36,368 bases of DNA from Pseudomonas sp. ISL-84 (GCA_018613035.1 JAGGRA010000077.1:1-36368), one strand, 5' to 3'. Shown: positions 15,870-23,703, counted from the stretch's first letter. The notes: a model not told the origin generated them from the letters alone. Made by a program: numbers and translations.

Positions 15870-17474
15870 CTATACTGGTACTCCAACTTTATTATATTTG
15901 GAAGCCCCAATTTCCACTGCACCAGGTTTTCCGCTTTCAACCACCCAAGATGACATCGTGAAAGCTTGTGCATTTGGGTCGCCAGGGGAAGAAACCACAC
16001 GGAAGTCCGTTTTCCACGAATCATGGGTTAAATCGCAGCGAACATATCCGCGCAGGTCGCCATTAAAGAGCTTGACGTGCGGGTTAGCGGAAAGTGCCGC
16101 TTCCACATTATCCTTCCAGCCGCAGCCTGAACTGATGGAGGTTCCGACAAACTCTGTTGCAAGCGTCTCTGAGGAAGGATTATGGAAGTCCGCCTTCAAG
16201 TCGTTGACCCAGCTTGAATGCCAGTCGCCGGCAAGGACAATCGGATTGGAAGGACGGTGCTGCTTGATAAACTTTAAAATTCGATCGCGTTCGGCTGCAT
16301 AGCCGTCCCATTGGTCATGATTGACACTGATTCCTGAACCGGGATCATAATCATATTGAGCCATAATGGTCTGCTGGGCAATGACATTCCAGCGGGCTTT
16401 GGACTGCTCCAGATTTTTCAATAGCCATTGCTCCTGTTTGGAGCCCATCATGGTTCTAGAAGGGCTCTGTGCTTCAGGATCCAGCGGCGCACTCGGAAAA
16501 CCGTCCCTTAACTGGTCATCCCGGTATTGGCGCGTATCCAAAACATTAAACTCAGCTAAATTCCCATATGTGAATTGACGGTAAAGAATCATATCGGAGC
16601 CATGCGGCTTGGATCGAAGCCTGAGCGGCAGGTGTTCATAATAAGCCTGAAAAGCTGCAGCGCGAAGGGCCAGAAAGTTTTGGTTGGATTCTTCTCCATC
16701 CGGCTGTGAAATATCATTTGCCCAGTTATTTTCGATTTCGTGATCATCGAAGGTCACGATAAACGGAAACGCAGCGTGAGCCTGCTGTAGGTCAGGAGAA
16801 GTCTTGTAAAGGGCATGCTGGTTGCGGAAGTCGGCAAGGGTTGCCGTGTCCCTTTTTTCATAAATATAGTCCCCAAGGTGGAGAACAAAATCGAGATCCT
16901 GCTGTGCCATGTCATGGTAAGCGGCATAGCGTCCTCCCACCCAGGCCTGACAGGATGCGAAGGCAAAAGAAAGGCTGTTCACATGTGCTCCCCAAGCCGG
17001 AGCCGTTTTTGTCCTTCCGGCAGGACTGATTTCATTTCCCGCTTTGAATCGATAATAATACTCCATTCCCGGCCTTAGGCCATGTACTTCTGCATGCACG
17101 GAATGAGCAAGTTCCTGCATGGCAACTTCTGTTCCGTGCTTTACTACTCTTTTAAACTGTTCATCCTCCGCTACTTCCCACTCTACACGGATGTTTTTAT
17201 CGGGCATTCCGCCTAATCCATCTGCCGCAGCAGGTTCAGGTGCCAGCCTTGTCCATAAAACGACTCCATCCGGTAAGGGATCCCCTGAAGCAACCCCCAG
17301 CGTAAATGGATATGCATTGAAGGCAAAGGAAGCCTCCACACCCTTTTTGGACAATGAATGGGGAATCGTGAGGCTTATTGCAGCAGCGAGGGCTGCTTTG
17401 CTCGAGGTGCCTAAAAACGACCTTCGTGTAAATGTTTTTGAATTGAATTCCTTTAACCAGTTTTCATAACTCAT
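15870..17474 (-). CDS. phoD: PhoD-type alkaline phosphatase/phosphodiesterase, copy 2
   Basis: 534-aa twin of the protein at 68-1672, with the same FASCQ, HLGDYIYE, FDDHE and AGDWHSSW metal-site motifs and a Tat signal (FTRRSFLG). Differences concentrate in the signal peptide and the C-terminal tail. The start is ATG 17474; the GTG at 17483 sits inside AAGGAGTG. It is divergent from phoX and close to tatA and tatC. In B. subtilis PhoD is the dedicated substrate of TatAd-TatCd, so this is probably the ancestral copy in its native context. An upstream PhoP-like array predicts induction by phosphate starvation. Confidence 0.93.
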   Translation of the reverse strand: MSYENWLKEFNSKTFTRRSFLGTSSKAALAAAISLTIPHSLSKKGVEASFAFNAYPFTLGVASGDPLPDGVVLWTRLAPEPAAADGLGGMPDKNIRVEWEVAEDEQFKRVVKHGTEVAMQELAHSVHAEVHGLRPGMEYYYRFKAGNEISPAGRTKTAPAWGAHVNSLSFAFASCQAWVGGRYAAYHDMAQQDLDFVLHLGDYIYEKRDTATLADFRNQHALYKTSPDLQQAHAAFPFIVTFDDHEIENNWANDISQPDGEESNQNFLALRAAAFQAYYEHLPLRLRSKPHGSDMILYRQFTYGNLAEFNVLDTRQYRDDQLRDGFPSAPLDPEAQSPSRTMMGSKQEQWLLKNLEQSKARWNVIAQQTIMAQYDYDPGSGISVNHDQWDGYAAERDRILKFIKQHRPSNPIVLAGDWHSSWVNDLKADFHNPSSETLATEFVGTSISSGCGWKDNVEAALSANPHVKLFNGDLRGYVRCDLTHDSWKTDFRVVSSPGDPNAQAFTMSSWVVESGKPGAVEIGASKYNKVGVPV

Positions 17475-17572
17475 TTCTTCCACTCCTTATGTAATCATTT
17501 ATCAGATGTCAGATCGTTCTGACATTTAATAGATAACATAGAATCGGGGTGTAAATGGTGTAATTTACCGAA

Positions 17573-17619
17573 TGTATAAACAATCTATAACTAACTAACA
17601 TTAGCGTAAAAGTTGTAAA
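17573..17619 (-). promoter_or_regulatory. Predicted PhoP-activated promoter of phoD copy 2
   Basis: Minus-strand hexamers TTTACA (17614-17619), TTTACG (17605-17610), TGTTAG (17595-17600) and TTATAG (17585-17590) repeat every 9-10 bases before TATACA (17573-17578). The block is homologous to 1770-1817, with one base lost between the first two hexamers. Confidence 0.6.
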
Positions 17620-17751
17620 AAAATTAACAGTATTGGGGTTTCTTTAGCTTGAAGCGAATACAGACCATTAGGGGATTCCGGGAGTTTAATAGAGGAGCTC
17701 AAAGGCTGTCCGATTTTTTAAAAAATAGAATAGATGCCGTTTTGCGCAAAA

Positions 17752-17835
17752 TTTACAAATAATTAAAATATTTATAACTCTTTTACAATTCTTTACCCTG
17801 CCTTTATTAACATTCTGTTTCTCGTTATCTATAAT
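17752..17835 (+). promoter_or_regulatory. Predicted PhoP-activated promoter of phoX
   Basis: TTTACA (17752), TTAAAA (17763), TATAAC (17773), TTTACA (17782) and TTTACC (17792) recur at about 10-11 base steps. TTAACA (17808-17813) then lies 16 bases before TATAAT (17830-17835). The pattern fits a PhoP direct-repeat array feeding a sigma-A promoter with a poor -35. The phoX ribosome site follows 27 bases later. Confidence 0.6.
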
Positions 17836-17877
17836 TCATTTGTACATAAAAAAATGAATATAAAGGAGAATCATTCT

Positions 17878-19497
17878 ATGGATCGTCGTTTATTCTTAAC
17901 CTATGCTGGAAGCACAACTGCAGCTTTAGTTGCAGCCTCTACAGGAATTGGCGCCTTAACAGGAAACGCTATGACTGCCAATCATTTAATGAATGGCAAG
18001 CCTTCAGGGCAGGGCAAGCCGCTTACCGCTCCTTTCAAACCTGTCAGCCGTACATGGGAAAACGAATTAGTGCTGCCAAACGGCTACAAGTACAATATTA
18101 TCGCCTCTTATGGCGATGTGATTAATTCAAAAGGCGAGAAATTCGGGGATGCAGCGGATCTTACTGTTTATTTCCCAATTGATAGTTTAGAAGGGGGAAA
18201 TCATTCAGAAGAGGGCTTAATCTGGGTCAATCATGAATTTCCCGAGCCAGGCAACTATATGAAGATGTTAGGGATTAACGAAGCAACTTTTAAGAAAGAA
18301 AATCTTTCAAACTATCCAGAGCTTCTTAAAATGGAGAAAGAAGCTGTGGGCGGCTCCGTTATTCATGTAAAGAAAGAAAATGGCGAATGGAAGCTTGTGA
18401 AGAATGATGCCTATAACCGCCGTGTTGATGGGACAACACCGATTGAATTAACGGGTCCTGCACGTGGAAGCAAAGCTGTAAATGGGGCTACAAAAGTGTT
18501 TGGATCACTGGGAAACTGCAGCGGCGGACGTACTTTATGGAATACCGCTTTATCCTGTGAGGAGAATACAGGATATGGAAGCTCTTATGGCTGGCCTAAT
18601 TTCGATGAAACTCATTACGGCTGGGTTGTCGAGGTGGATCCGTTTGATCCGAAAAAGCCTGTACGCAAGCATTCAGCACTTGGCCGTTTTGCACATGAAA
18701 ATGCAGCAATGGGATTAACCGGAGATGGCAAAGTCGTTGTTTACATGGGTGATGATAAAGGTGATGAGTGTTTCTACAAATTCATTAGTGATAAGAAATT
18801 CAATCCAAACAACCGTGCGGCGAACTTTGATATTTTAGAAAACGGAACCTTATATGTAGCAAACCTCGGCAAACAAAAATGGATTGCGCTTGATTATGCT
18901 TCTAATTCTGCACTAAAAAGCCAATTCGCTGACCAGGCTGATGTCTTAACAAACACACGTGCTGCAGCCAGGGCAGTTGGGGGAACAAAATTGGATCGTC
19001 CGGAAGATGTGGAAATCCACCCTCATGACGGAACTGTGTTTTTAGCATTAACCAATAACTCCGGGCACGGAAATTTCCATGGTCAAATTGTCCGGTTTGC
19101 ACCTGCAGATGGGGACCATGGAAGTGATTCCTTTACATTTGAGGTTTTTGTTGCGGGAGGACAGCAAAGCGGCATTACCTGTCCTGATAATCTTCACTTT
19201 GACAGCAAAGGAAACCTGTGGGTGGTGGAGGATTACGGCGCAACGGAAGACAATGTGTATGCAGCATATAAAAACTGCGGAGTATTCATGATTCCTACGG
19301 ATGGGAAAAGCTATGGGGTTCCTCACCAATTTGCATCAGGTCCAAAAGGATGCGAAGTAACCGGCCCTTGGTTAACACCGGATGAACGTACTTTATTCCT
19401 TGATGTCCAGCATCCTGATACTTGGAATCCTGCCCCTGGATACGATTTTGGACGTTCTTGTCTGGTTGCCGTACAAGGCGGAAGTTTCAGTAAATAA
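17878..19497 (+). CDS. phoX: PhoX-type alkaline phosphatase (DUF839)
   Basis: 539-aa secreted phosphatase of the PhoX family, calcium/iron enzymes that hydrolyse phosphomonoesters. The N-terminus MDRRLFLTYAGSTTAALVAA is a compact twin-arginine signal. Family landmarks include NHEFPEPGNYM (about 110), GNCSGGRTLWNTALSCEE (about 215-232) and HENAAMG (about 280), the last two likely metal or oxygen-bridge ligands. The start is ATG 17878, with AAAGGAGA 8 bases before; the ATG at 17854 precedes that site. It is divergent from phoD and followed by the CxxH protein and the Tat genes, which would export it. Confidence 0.9.
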   Translation: MDRRLFLTYAGSTTAALVAASTGIGALTGNAMTANHLMNGKPSGQGKPLTAPFKPVSRTWENELVLPNGYKYNIIASYGDVINSKGEKFGDAADLTVYFPIDSLEGGNHSEEGLIWVNHEFPEPGNYMKMLGINEATFKKENLSNYPELLKMEKEAVGGSVIHVKKENGEWKLVKNDAYNRRVDGTTPIELTGPARGSKAVNGATKVFGSLGNCSGGRTLWNTALSCEENTGYGSSYGWPNFDETHYGWVVEVDPFDPKKPVRKHSALGRFAHENAAMGLTGDGKVVVYMGDDKGDECFYKFISDKKFNPNNRAANFDILENGTLYVANLGKQKWIALDYASNSALKSQFADQADVLTNTRAAARAVGGTKLDRPEDVEIHPHDGTVFLALTNNSGHGNFHGQIVRFAPADGDHGSDSFTFEVFVAGGQQSGITCPDNLHFDSKGNLWVVEDYGATEDNVYAAYKNCGVFMIPTDGKSYGVPHQFASGPKGCEVTGPWLTPDERTLFLDVQHPDTWNPAPGYDFGRSCLVAVQGGSFSK

Positions 19498-19518
19498 CAA
19501 TGGTGAAAAACAGGCAAG

Positions 19519-19562
19519 CGGAGCAGGAACCATGCTATGGTGAAAGGGAGGAAGCTGCTCCT
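19519..19562 (+). terminator. Weak stem-loop after phoX
   Basis: GGAGCAG pairs with CTGCTCC, with an inner CCATGCTATGG hairpin, followed by TCTTTCC. The weak T-run suggests partial termination between phoX and the downstream tat genes, which would lower Tat expression relative to the phosphatase. Confidence 0.4.
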
Positions 19563-19636
19563 CTTTCCTTAAAGAAGGTGAAAGCGGGAAATCCAGTTTT
19601 CAGCCAAGCCAATAATATATGGAGGGAGCACCTGAG

Positions 19637-19822
19637 ATGGTTTTTTCTTGTAAAAAACACGTGAAGGAAGCTTTAAAGGTCATAGATCTTCCTCATATTT
19701 ATCCCATTTCTGAAAATGACCGAATGGATTGCCAATATGCCAACTGCCGCATTTGCGGGAATAAAGCGGATTTTAAGCTTTTTAATTATCTTCCGCAGCG
19801 GAAAACAAAACAAGCAATGTAA
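19637..19822 (+). CDS. CxxH/CxxC small zinc-ribbon-like protein (YyzF-like)
   Basis: 61-aa protein with an N-terminal CKKH and a C-terminal CRICG pair, the arrangement that defines the Bacillus CxxH/CxxC family (BA_5709/YyzF type). These four residues probably bind one zinc. Start ATG 19637 has GGAGGGA 9 bases upstream; the in-frame ATG at 19619 overlaps that site. Its place between phoX and tatA, 17 bases before tatA, suggests it shares their transcript. No function is established for the family as far as I know; a link to phosphate or Tat export is inference from position. Confidence 0.7.
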   Translation: MVFSCKKHVKEALKVIDLPHIYPISENDRMDCQYANCRICGNKADFKLFNYLPQRKTKQAM

Positions 19823-19839
19823 AGAGAGGAAGATAAAGC

Positions 19840-20040
19840 ATGCTTCAAAATATAGGGATTCCCGGATTGGTTTTAGTTCTTGTGATCGCTTTGATTATTT
19901 TTGGTCCTTCCAAGCTGCCTGAAATCGGACGGGCCTTTGGCCGGACGTTAACGGAATTCAAGAGTGCCACAAAGGGCCTGGTATCCGGTGAGGATCATGA
20001 GGAAGACGAAAAGAAACAGAAAAAATCAGTCATATCTTAA
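19840..20040 (+). CDS. tatA: Twin-arginine translocase subunit TatA
   Basis: 66-aa pore-forming subunit of Tat. One N-terminal membrane helix ([21 protein letters not shown]), the FGPxKLPEIG hinge, an amphipathic helix and a charged Lys/Glu-rich tail are all visible. AGAGAGGA lies before the ATG. Gram-positive systems use one TatA (acting also as TatB) with one TatC, as here. Adjacent phoD and phoX carry the matching signal peptides. Confidence 0.95.
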   Translation: MLQNIGIPGLVLVLVIALIIFGPSKLPEIGRAFGRTLTEFKSATKGLVSGEDHEEDEKKQKKSVIS

Positions 20041-20092
20041 TCATGTTAGACGGGGAAACTCGTCTATTTCTTTTATACGGGAGGTGTCCACG

Positions 20093-20818
20093 GTGGAAAA
20101 CAATGATGTGCATCTTATTGAACATTTGGAGGAGCTACGCCAGCGAATCATTAAAACCTTAATCGCATTCATTCTTTTTATGATTGCTGCTTTTGTCTTT
20201 GTACAGGATATTTATAAATGGTTAATAAGGGACCTTGACGGAAAGCTGGCCATATTGGGTCCTAGTGACATCTTATGGGTATACATGATCCTTTCCGGTG
20301 TGATTGCCATCGCAGCCACGATTCCTGTAGCTGCCTATCAGGCATGGAGATTTGTGGCGCCGGCTTTAAAGAAGGAAGAGCGCCGAGTTACTTTAGGCTT
20401 TATACCGGGCTTATTTCTTCTATTTATTGCCGGACTATCCTTTGGTTATTTTGTCCTGTTTCCAATTGTCCTCGGATTCTTAACACACTTGTCAGCGGGT
20501 CAGTTTGAAACGATGTTCACAGCAGATAAATATTTCAGGTTCATGATTAACCTGACTCTGCCATTTGGCGTTCTATTTGAGATGCCCCTTGTCGTGATGT
20601 TTTTAACGAAGCTTGGAATCCTCAATCCCAATAGACTTGCAAAGTCGAGGAAACTTTCTTATTTCGCTCTCATCGTCATCTCAATTCTGATCACACCGCC
20701 TGATTTTATCTCGGATATACTGGTTATTGTTCCATTGCTTCTCCTTTATGAAGTGAGTGTGGCGATTTCCAAAATGGTTTATAAGAAAAAGCTGATGGAT
20801 GAAATGTCGATGTGCTGA
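20093..20818 (+). CDS. tatC: Twin-arginine translocase subunit TatC
   Basis: 241-aa six-helix membrane protein that recognises the twin-arginine signal. The N-terminal HLIEHLEELRQRI is the conserved first cytoplasmic segment. FVAPALKKEERR, GYFVLFP and FGVLFEMPLV are typical of later loops and helices. The start is GTG 20093, with GGGAGGTG 5 bases upstream; an in-frame ATG at 19964 would overlap tatA and lacks a ribosome site. It ends the phoX-tatA-tatC unit, with a strong terminator 13 bases after the stop. Confidence 0.95.
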   Translation: MENNDVHLIEHLEELRQRIIKTLIAFILFMIAAFVFVQDIYKWLIRDLDGKLAILGPSDILWVYMILSGVIAIAATIPVAAYQAWRFVAPALKKEERRVTLGFIPGLFLLFIAGLSFGYFVLFPIVLGFLTHLSAGQFETMFTADKYFRFMINLTLPFGVLFEMPLVVMFLTKLGILNPNRLAKSRKLSYFALIVISILITPPDFISDILVIVPLLLLYEVSVAISKMVYKKKLMDEMSMC

Positions 20819-20830
20819 TAAAAGGATCTG

Positions 20831-20864
20831 CCCCTGCTAATTAAAAGAGCAGGGGTATTTTTTT
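20831..20864 (+). terminator. Intrinsic terminator after tatC
   Basis: CCCCTGCT and AGCAGGGG form a GC-rich stem followed by TATTTTTTT, closing the phoX-tat transcript. Confidence 0.88.
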
Positions 20865-20891
20865 GGAGGTTCTTCCGGGGAGATGGATACG

Positions 20892-20927
20892 AAAAAAGGG
20901 AGCCAGCGAACAATACGCTGACTCCCT
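20892..20927 (-). terminator. Intrinsic terminator of the phosphodiester glycosidase gene
   Basis: On the minus strand AGGGAGTCAGCG pairs with CGCTGGCTCCCT and is followed by TTTTTT. A degraded copy lies at 1902-1931. Confidence 0.88.
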
Positions 20928-20944
20928 TTATTAAAGACGGTTTT

Positions 20945-20966
20945 TTTAATCAAACGTTTGATTAAA
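20945..20966. promoter_or_regulatory. 22-base perfect palindrome, site 3
   Basis: The AATCAAACGTTTGATT core is extended by TTT and AAA to 22 symmetrical bases. It sits between the glycosidase stop and its terminator, an odd place for an operator. A roadblock or 3'-UTR structure is as likely as repression. Confidence 0.45.
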
Positions 20967-20977
20967 TTAGCTTCATC

Positions 20978-22582
20978 TTATGGAAGCAATAGGATCGCGT
21001 CAGCAATCGGCCGTTCACCTGTCTGGTCAGATGGTCTTGTGACCAGTGTATTGCCGACTGTCATGGAAGTGGAGCCGCCACCGTCAAGGTTGAGGGCATC
21101 CACTGCACCCAGCGATTTCATGATCCTGGCGCTCTCTTCAAAGTTTGCTCCGACACTTAGCCCAGGAGCCCGTCCATCCACTGTTACGAAAAGGAGGGTT
21201 CCATCTGCTTTTACTCCAGCAAGGGTTCTTGGGTTGCGGCGTTCTCCAAATCGGTAATAGAATTCCGGGTTTTCTTCCCAGTGAAAGCCTTCTGCCGCTG
21301 CGTTGATGGAGATTTTTCCGTTTTCAAGCAAACGCGGGCCTCCGTTTATAATACCAGCGGTTTGTTCTAATGATAATGACTTTCCGTCCGCTGTCACTTC
21401 ATTTTTCACCTGGAGGTTCATGCCAACTTGAGCATGGGCTTCAAGCCACTGGGCTGCCTCTCCGGTTCCAGCCAGAACGGAGCCTTCCCTTGGGATTTCT
21501 CCGCCCCGCTGTGTGCGAAGCGCGATTACTTCACCGGCCTCATTCAGCACGGCTTCAACGCCATCACCGGCTTCCGTTTCATTGCCAAATACCGGAGTGA
21601 AATGGATGAGCTCACTTTCGTCTATGCACGTATAATCATGCTTCGGGTTCTCGGTCGGGGTATCTCCTCCTGTGCCTCCGCAGCCCCGGATCAAGCCTGG
21701 TTTACGGTTCAAACCATCCACTTCCCGTGCTGCCCCGTCAGATGATATGGCCGTCTGGGAAGAAGAGACGGAGGCAATATCAGCGTCTGTGTTTGCTGAA
21801 GGAAGAATAAGGCTTGAGCGGCCATTTACCGCTTCACTTACCAGTTTTCCGTCCATAACTGAAATCCCGGCAAGATCACCAGGGGTTCCATCCTTGTTTC
21901 CTACCACAAAGTAGCCTCCATTGATTCCAGCTAGTGCGTTATTCCTGCCAGCCATCTCAGTAAGGGTTTCTTTTTCCTGGACCTTATCTTTTCCGAGCTC
22001 CGGTAAAATGGTTCCGTTAAATGTATCCGGATCGACTTCAAGTACATTTAGAACCCACGGGCCGGTAGTCTGCTGTCCATCCTCGCCGGTATAGACTGTA
22101 CGCAGGCCAGTATAGCCATTCACGGACAATTGTTGCTGAAGCTCTTTGGCAGCCTCTTCAGTCTGGAATGCTCCGACCCGGACCAGATAACCGAGAGGGC
22201 CTATTTCCTTGTCATCCATGGCCCGGTCGGCAATCCGGTCGATACGCGGATTAAACCCTTCTGATTTCAGCTTTTTAGCCAAAGCCTTGGCCTTTTCATG
22301 TGTTTCGATAAAATCAACATCAACGGTGTAAAAATCCTTTTCAGACTCTTCACCCCTCGTGATCCTTGTGTAAGTAACTCCAGGGGCAAGGCTTTCGGTG
22401 GTTCTTTGTTCCTTTAAATAGGGAAGGCCAAGCGGCAGTTTTTCTTTCTCCGCCTGCAGCTGCTGCTGACCTTCCGATTTTGCACTGGCCGGCAGCTCCT
22501 GAACAGGGCCTGCAAACAGAACGGAGGTTAAACTGATGGATGCAATTGCAGGGATGATGGCTTTTTTCAGTGATTTGTTCAA
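20978..22582 (-). CDS. Secreted SPOR-domain phosphodiester glycosidase (NAGPA/DUF2233 family)
   Basis: 534-aa exported protein. The Sec-type signal (KKAIIPAIASISLTSVLFA) is followed by a SPOR-like region at about 85-165 (VDVDFIETHEKAKALAKKL, YLVRVGAFQTEEAAKELQQQ), expected to bind denuded peptidoglycan. The C-terminal domain has the phosphodiester glycosidase motifs AGINGGYF, INGGPRLL, VDGRAPGLSVG and ALNLDGGGSTSM. It probably cleaves sugar phosphodiesters such as wall polymers to yield phosphate-bearing fragments. The start is TTG 22582, because the GTG at 22591 overlaps AAGGAG. Five PhoP-like hexamers upstream put it in the phosphate-starvation response. Its 3' end is duplicated at 1977-2044. 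Confidence 0.85.
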   Translation of the reverse strand: MNKSLKKAIIPAIASISLTSVLFAGPVQELPASAKSEGQQQLQAEKEKLPLGLPYLKEQRTTESLAPGVTYTRITRGEESEKDFYTVDVDFIETHEKAKALAKKLKSEGFNPRIDRIADRAMDDKEIGPLGYLVRVGAFQTEEAAKELQQQLSVNGYTGLRTVYTGEDGQQTTGPWVLNVLEVDPDTFNGTILPELGKDKVQEKETLTEMAGRNNALAGINGGYFVVGNKDGTPGDLAGISVMDGKLVSEAVNGRSSLILPSANTDADIASVSSSQTAISSDGAAREVDGLNRKPGLIRGCGGTGGDTPTENPKHDYTCIDESELIHFTPVFGNETEAGDGVEAVLNEAGEVIALRTQRGGEIPREGSVLAGTGEAAQWLEAHAQVGMNLQVKNEVTADGKSLSLEQTAGIINGGPRLLENGKISINAAAEGFHWEENPEFYYRFGERRNPRTLAGVKADGTLLFVTVDGRAPGLSVGANFEESARIMKSLGAVDALNLDGGGSTSMTVGNTLVTRPSDQTGERPIADAILLLP

Positions 22583-22650
22583 TTTTTTCACTCCTTATAT
22601 GTAATGGTGGAATTCAAGCTGAGATTCCTTTTGATTGAACAATTACCCAA

Positions 22651-22724
22651 AGTATAATAAACAGGTATTAACCAAACGTTAATCTCTCTTTGCAGCGGTG
22701 TTAAGGTTTGTTGAGCTTTGTAAA
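22651..22724 (-). promoter_or_regulatory. Predicted PhoP-activated promoter of the glycosidase gene
   Basis: Minus-strand hexamers TTTACA (22719-22724), TCAACA (22709-22714) and TTAACA (22699-22704) repeat every 10 bases. TTAACG (22677-22682) and TTAATA (22666-22671) follow 11 bases apart. TATTAT/TATACT at 22651-22660 would be the -10. This is the clearest PhoP-type array in the window. Confidence 0.7.
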
Positions 22725-22845
22725 ATTAAATCTATTAAAAGGTTCCTTCCACTAACTTGGCAGGCTTGTTAAAGTTATGTGCAAAAAATGTTAATCAAGC
22801 TGCTAGTGCACAAAAGCTTTCACTTATGTAATAAGTAAGAAATGA

Positions 22846-22987
22846 ATGGCTTATACCTGTATTTGTCGAAAATTGAAGAACAGTTATAATTGAATTTGTA
22901 AGCGTTTACATTTATAATAAAAATAGGCGGATGGCGGGTGTGGCCATCATGGTATTTAGCGAAGGCGGGGCTAATACTGTTATGTTT
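22846..22987 (+). repeat. ~145-base direct repeat, copy A, with cre-like site
   Basis: It aligns with 23528-23676; the last 40 bases, from GTGGCCATCATGGTATTTAG through GGCGGGGCTAA, are nearly identical. Copy A holds TGTAAGCGTTTACA (22897-22910), a perfect cre. A 37-codon frame (22931-23044, [17 protein letters not shown]...) runs out of the repeat but has no good ribosome site. The module looks like a promoter-leader unit that was duplicated. Confidence 0.7.
22897..22910 (+). promoter_or_regulatory. cre-like CcpA site
   Basis: TGTAAGCGTTTACA is fully symmetric apart from the centre and matches TGNAANCGNNNNCA. The second repeat copy has TGTGGGCGTTTTCA at 23580-23593, a decayed version. No intact target gene follows; the glycerophosphodiesterase remnant downstream is the likely former target. 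Confidence 0.5.
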
Positions 22988-23047
22988 TGTGGTGATGAAG
23001 ATGACGAGAAAATGAGAAAAATATGGAAGAGTATAAGAAAATAAGAA

Positions 23048-23084
23048 ACCTTGTCACATGATTGAGTGACAAGGTCTCTTTTTG
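23048..23084 (+). terminator. Intrinsic terminator downstream of repeat copy A
   Basis: ACCTTGTCAC pairs perfectly with GTGACAAGGT and is followed by CTCTTTTT. With the cre-bearing upstream region it would bound a short transcript of about 150 bases. Confidence 0.75.
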
Positions 23085-23194
23085 CAGGAATAAGAATAAA
23101 GGAAATTAAGCGGGTAGGCGTTACTTAATGAAGCAAAACTGCTGAAGAGGAAAATGATTACTCTCTATCCTCGATTATAGGTAAAATGGAGCGA

Positions 23195-23372
23195 TCGTGC
23201 ATTTCTATTCTATTAATCATGCAATTTGTAAAAAACGTAAGGAAAAAGGCCGATTTTTGGCATGCAAATTGGATTTTGGACGGTACGCAGTCAAGAAGCA
23301 GCAGACTTTCTATTCAAAATGGATGTTGATGCGATCATTACTGATTATCCGGATTATGTTGATCCTAGAAAC
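23195..23372 (+). pseudogene. Glycerophosphodiester phosphodiesterase C-terminal remnant
   Basis: The frame ending at 23372 encodes GFWTVRSQEAADFLFKMDVD followed by AIITDYPDYVDPRN and a stop. This is the diagnostic C-terminus of GDPD/GlpQ enzymes ('WTVN...GVDGIITDYPD'). Just upstream NHAICKKRKEKG fits the preceding family segment in a different frame, so a frameshift lies near 23253-23258. The catalytic N-terminal half is absent. GlpQ-type enzymes of Bacillus are phosphate-regulated, which fits the neighbouring phosphate genes. Confidence 0.75.
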
Positions 23373-23490
23373 TAATATTCTTGTAAAAGAGTTAAAGAAA
23401 AGGGGTAGCTGCTGCTCCTTATTTTGTTTGGGATTATTGGTGTGTTGGCTTTTGGAAACCATAGTTAAAAAAGCCGTATCAATCTAAAGG

Positions 23491-23527
23491 AACCCTGCTT
23501 TACATGAAAGCAGGGAATTTTATTTTT
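23491..23527 (+). terminator. Intrinsic terminator before repeat copy B
   Basis: CCCTGCTTT pairs with AAAGCAGGG around ACATG and is followed by AATTTTATTTTT. It may be left from the glycerophosphodiesterase locus. Confidence 0.7.
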
Positions 23528-23676
23528 AAATGGCTTATACTGATATTGTCGAAGAACGAAGAAGAGTTACAGTGGATAATGTGGGCGTTTTCATTTATTT
23601 ATAATGAAAACAGTTGGATAGTATTTGTGGCCATCATGGTATTTAGCGAAGGCGGGGCTAACACTGTCGTGTTTTT
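23528..23676 (+). repeat. ~145-base direct repeat, copy B
   Basis: Second copy of the 22846-22987 module, best conserved at GGCTTATAC near its start and over its final 40 bases. Its cre-like centre is decayed. It directly precedes the PaiB-family gene and may supply its promoter and leader. Confidence 0.7.
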
Positions 23677-23703
23677 TTGAATTGATTCTTCAGGCTCCCG
23701 GAT

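Noticed and set aside
68..17474. The two phoD genes as an assembly duplication
   Set aside because: They differ at many scattered positions, including signal peptides and tails, and have different flanks, so they are true paralogous copies.
23197..23487. 96-codon continuous frame as an intact gene
   Set aside because: Recognisable GDPD residues lie in a different frame within it, so the continuous frame is a by-product of a frameshifted remnant.
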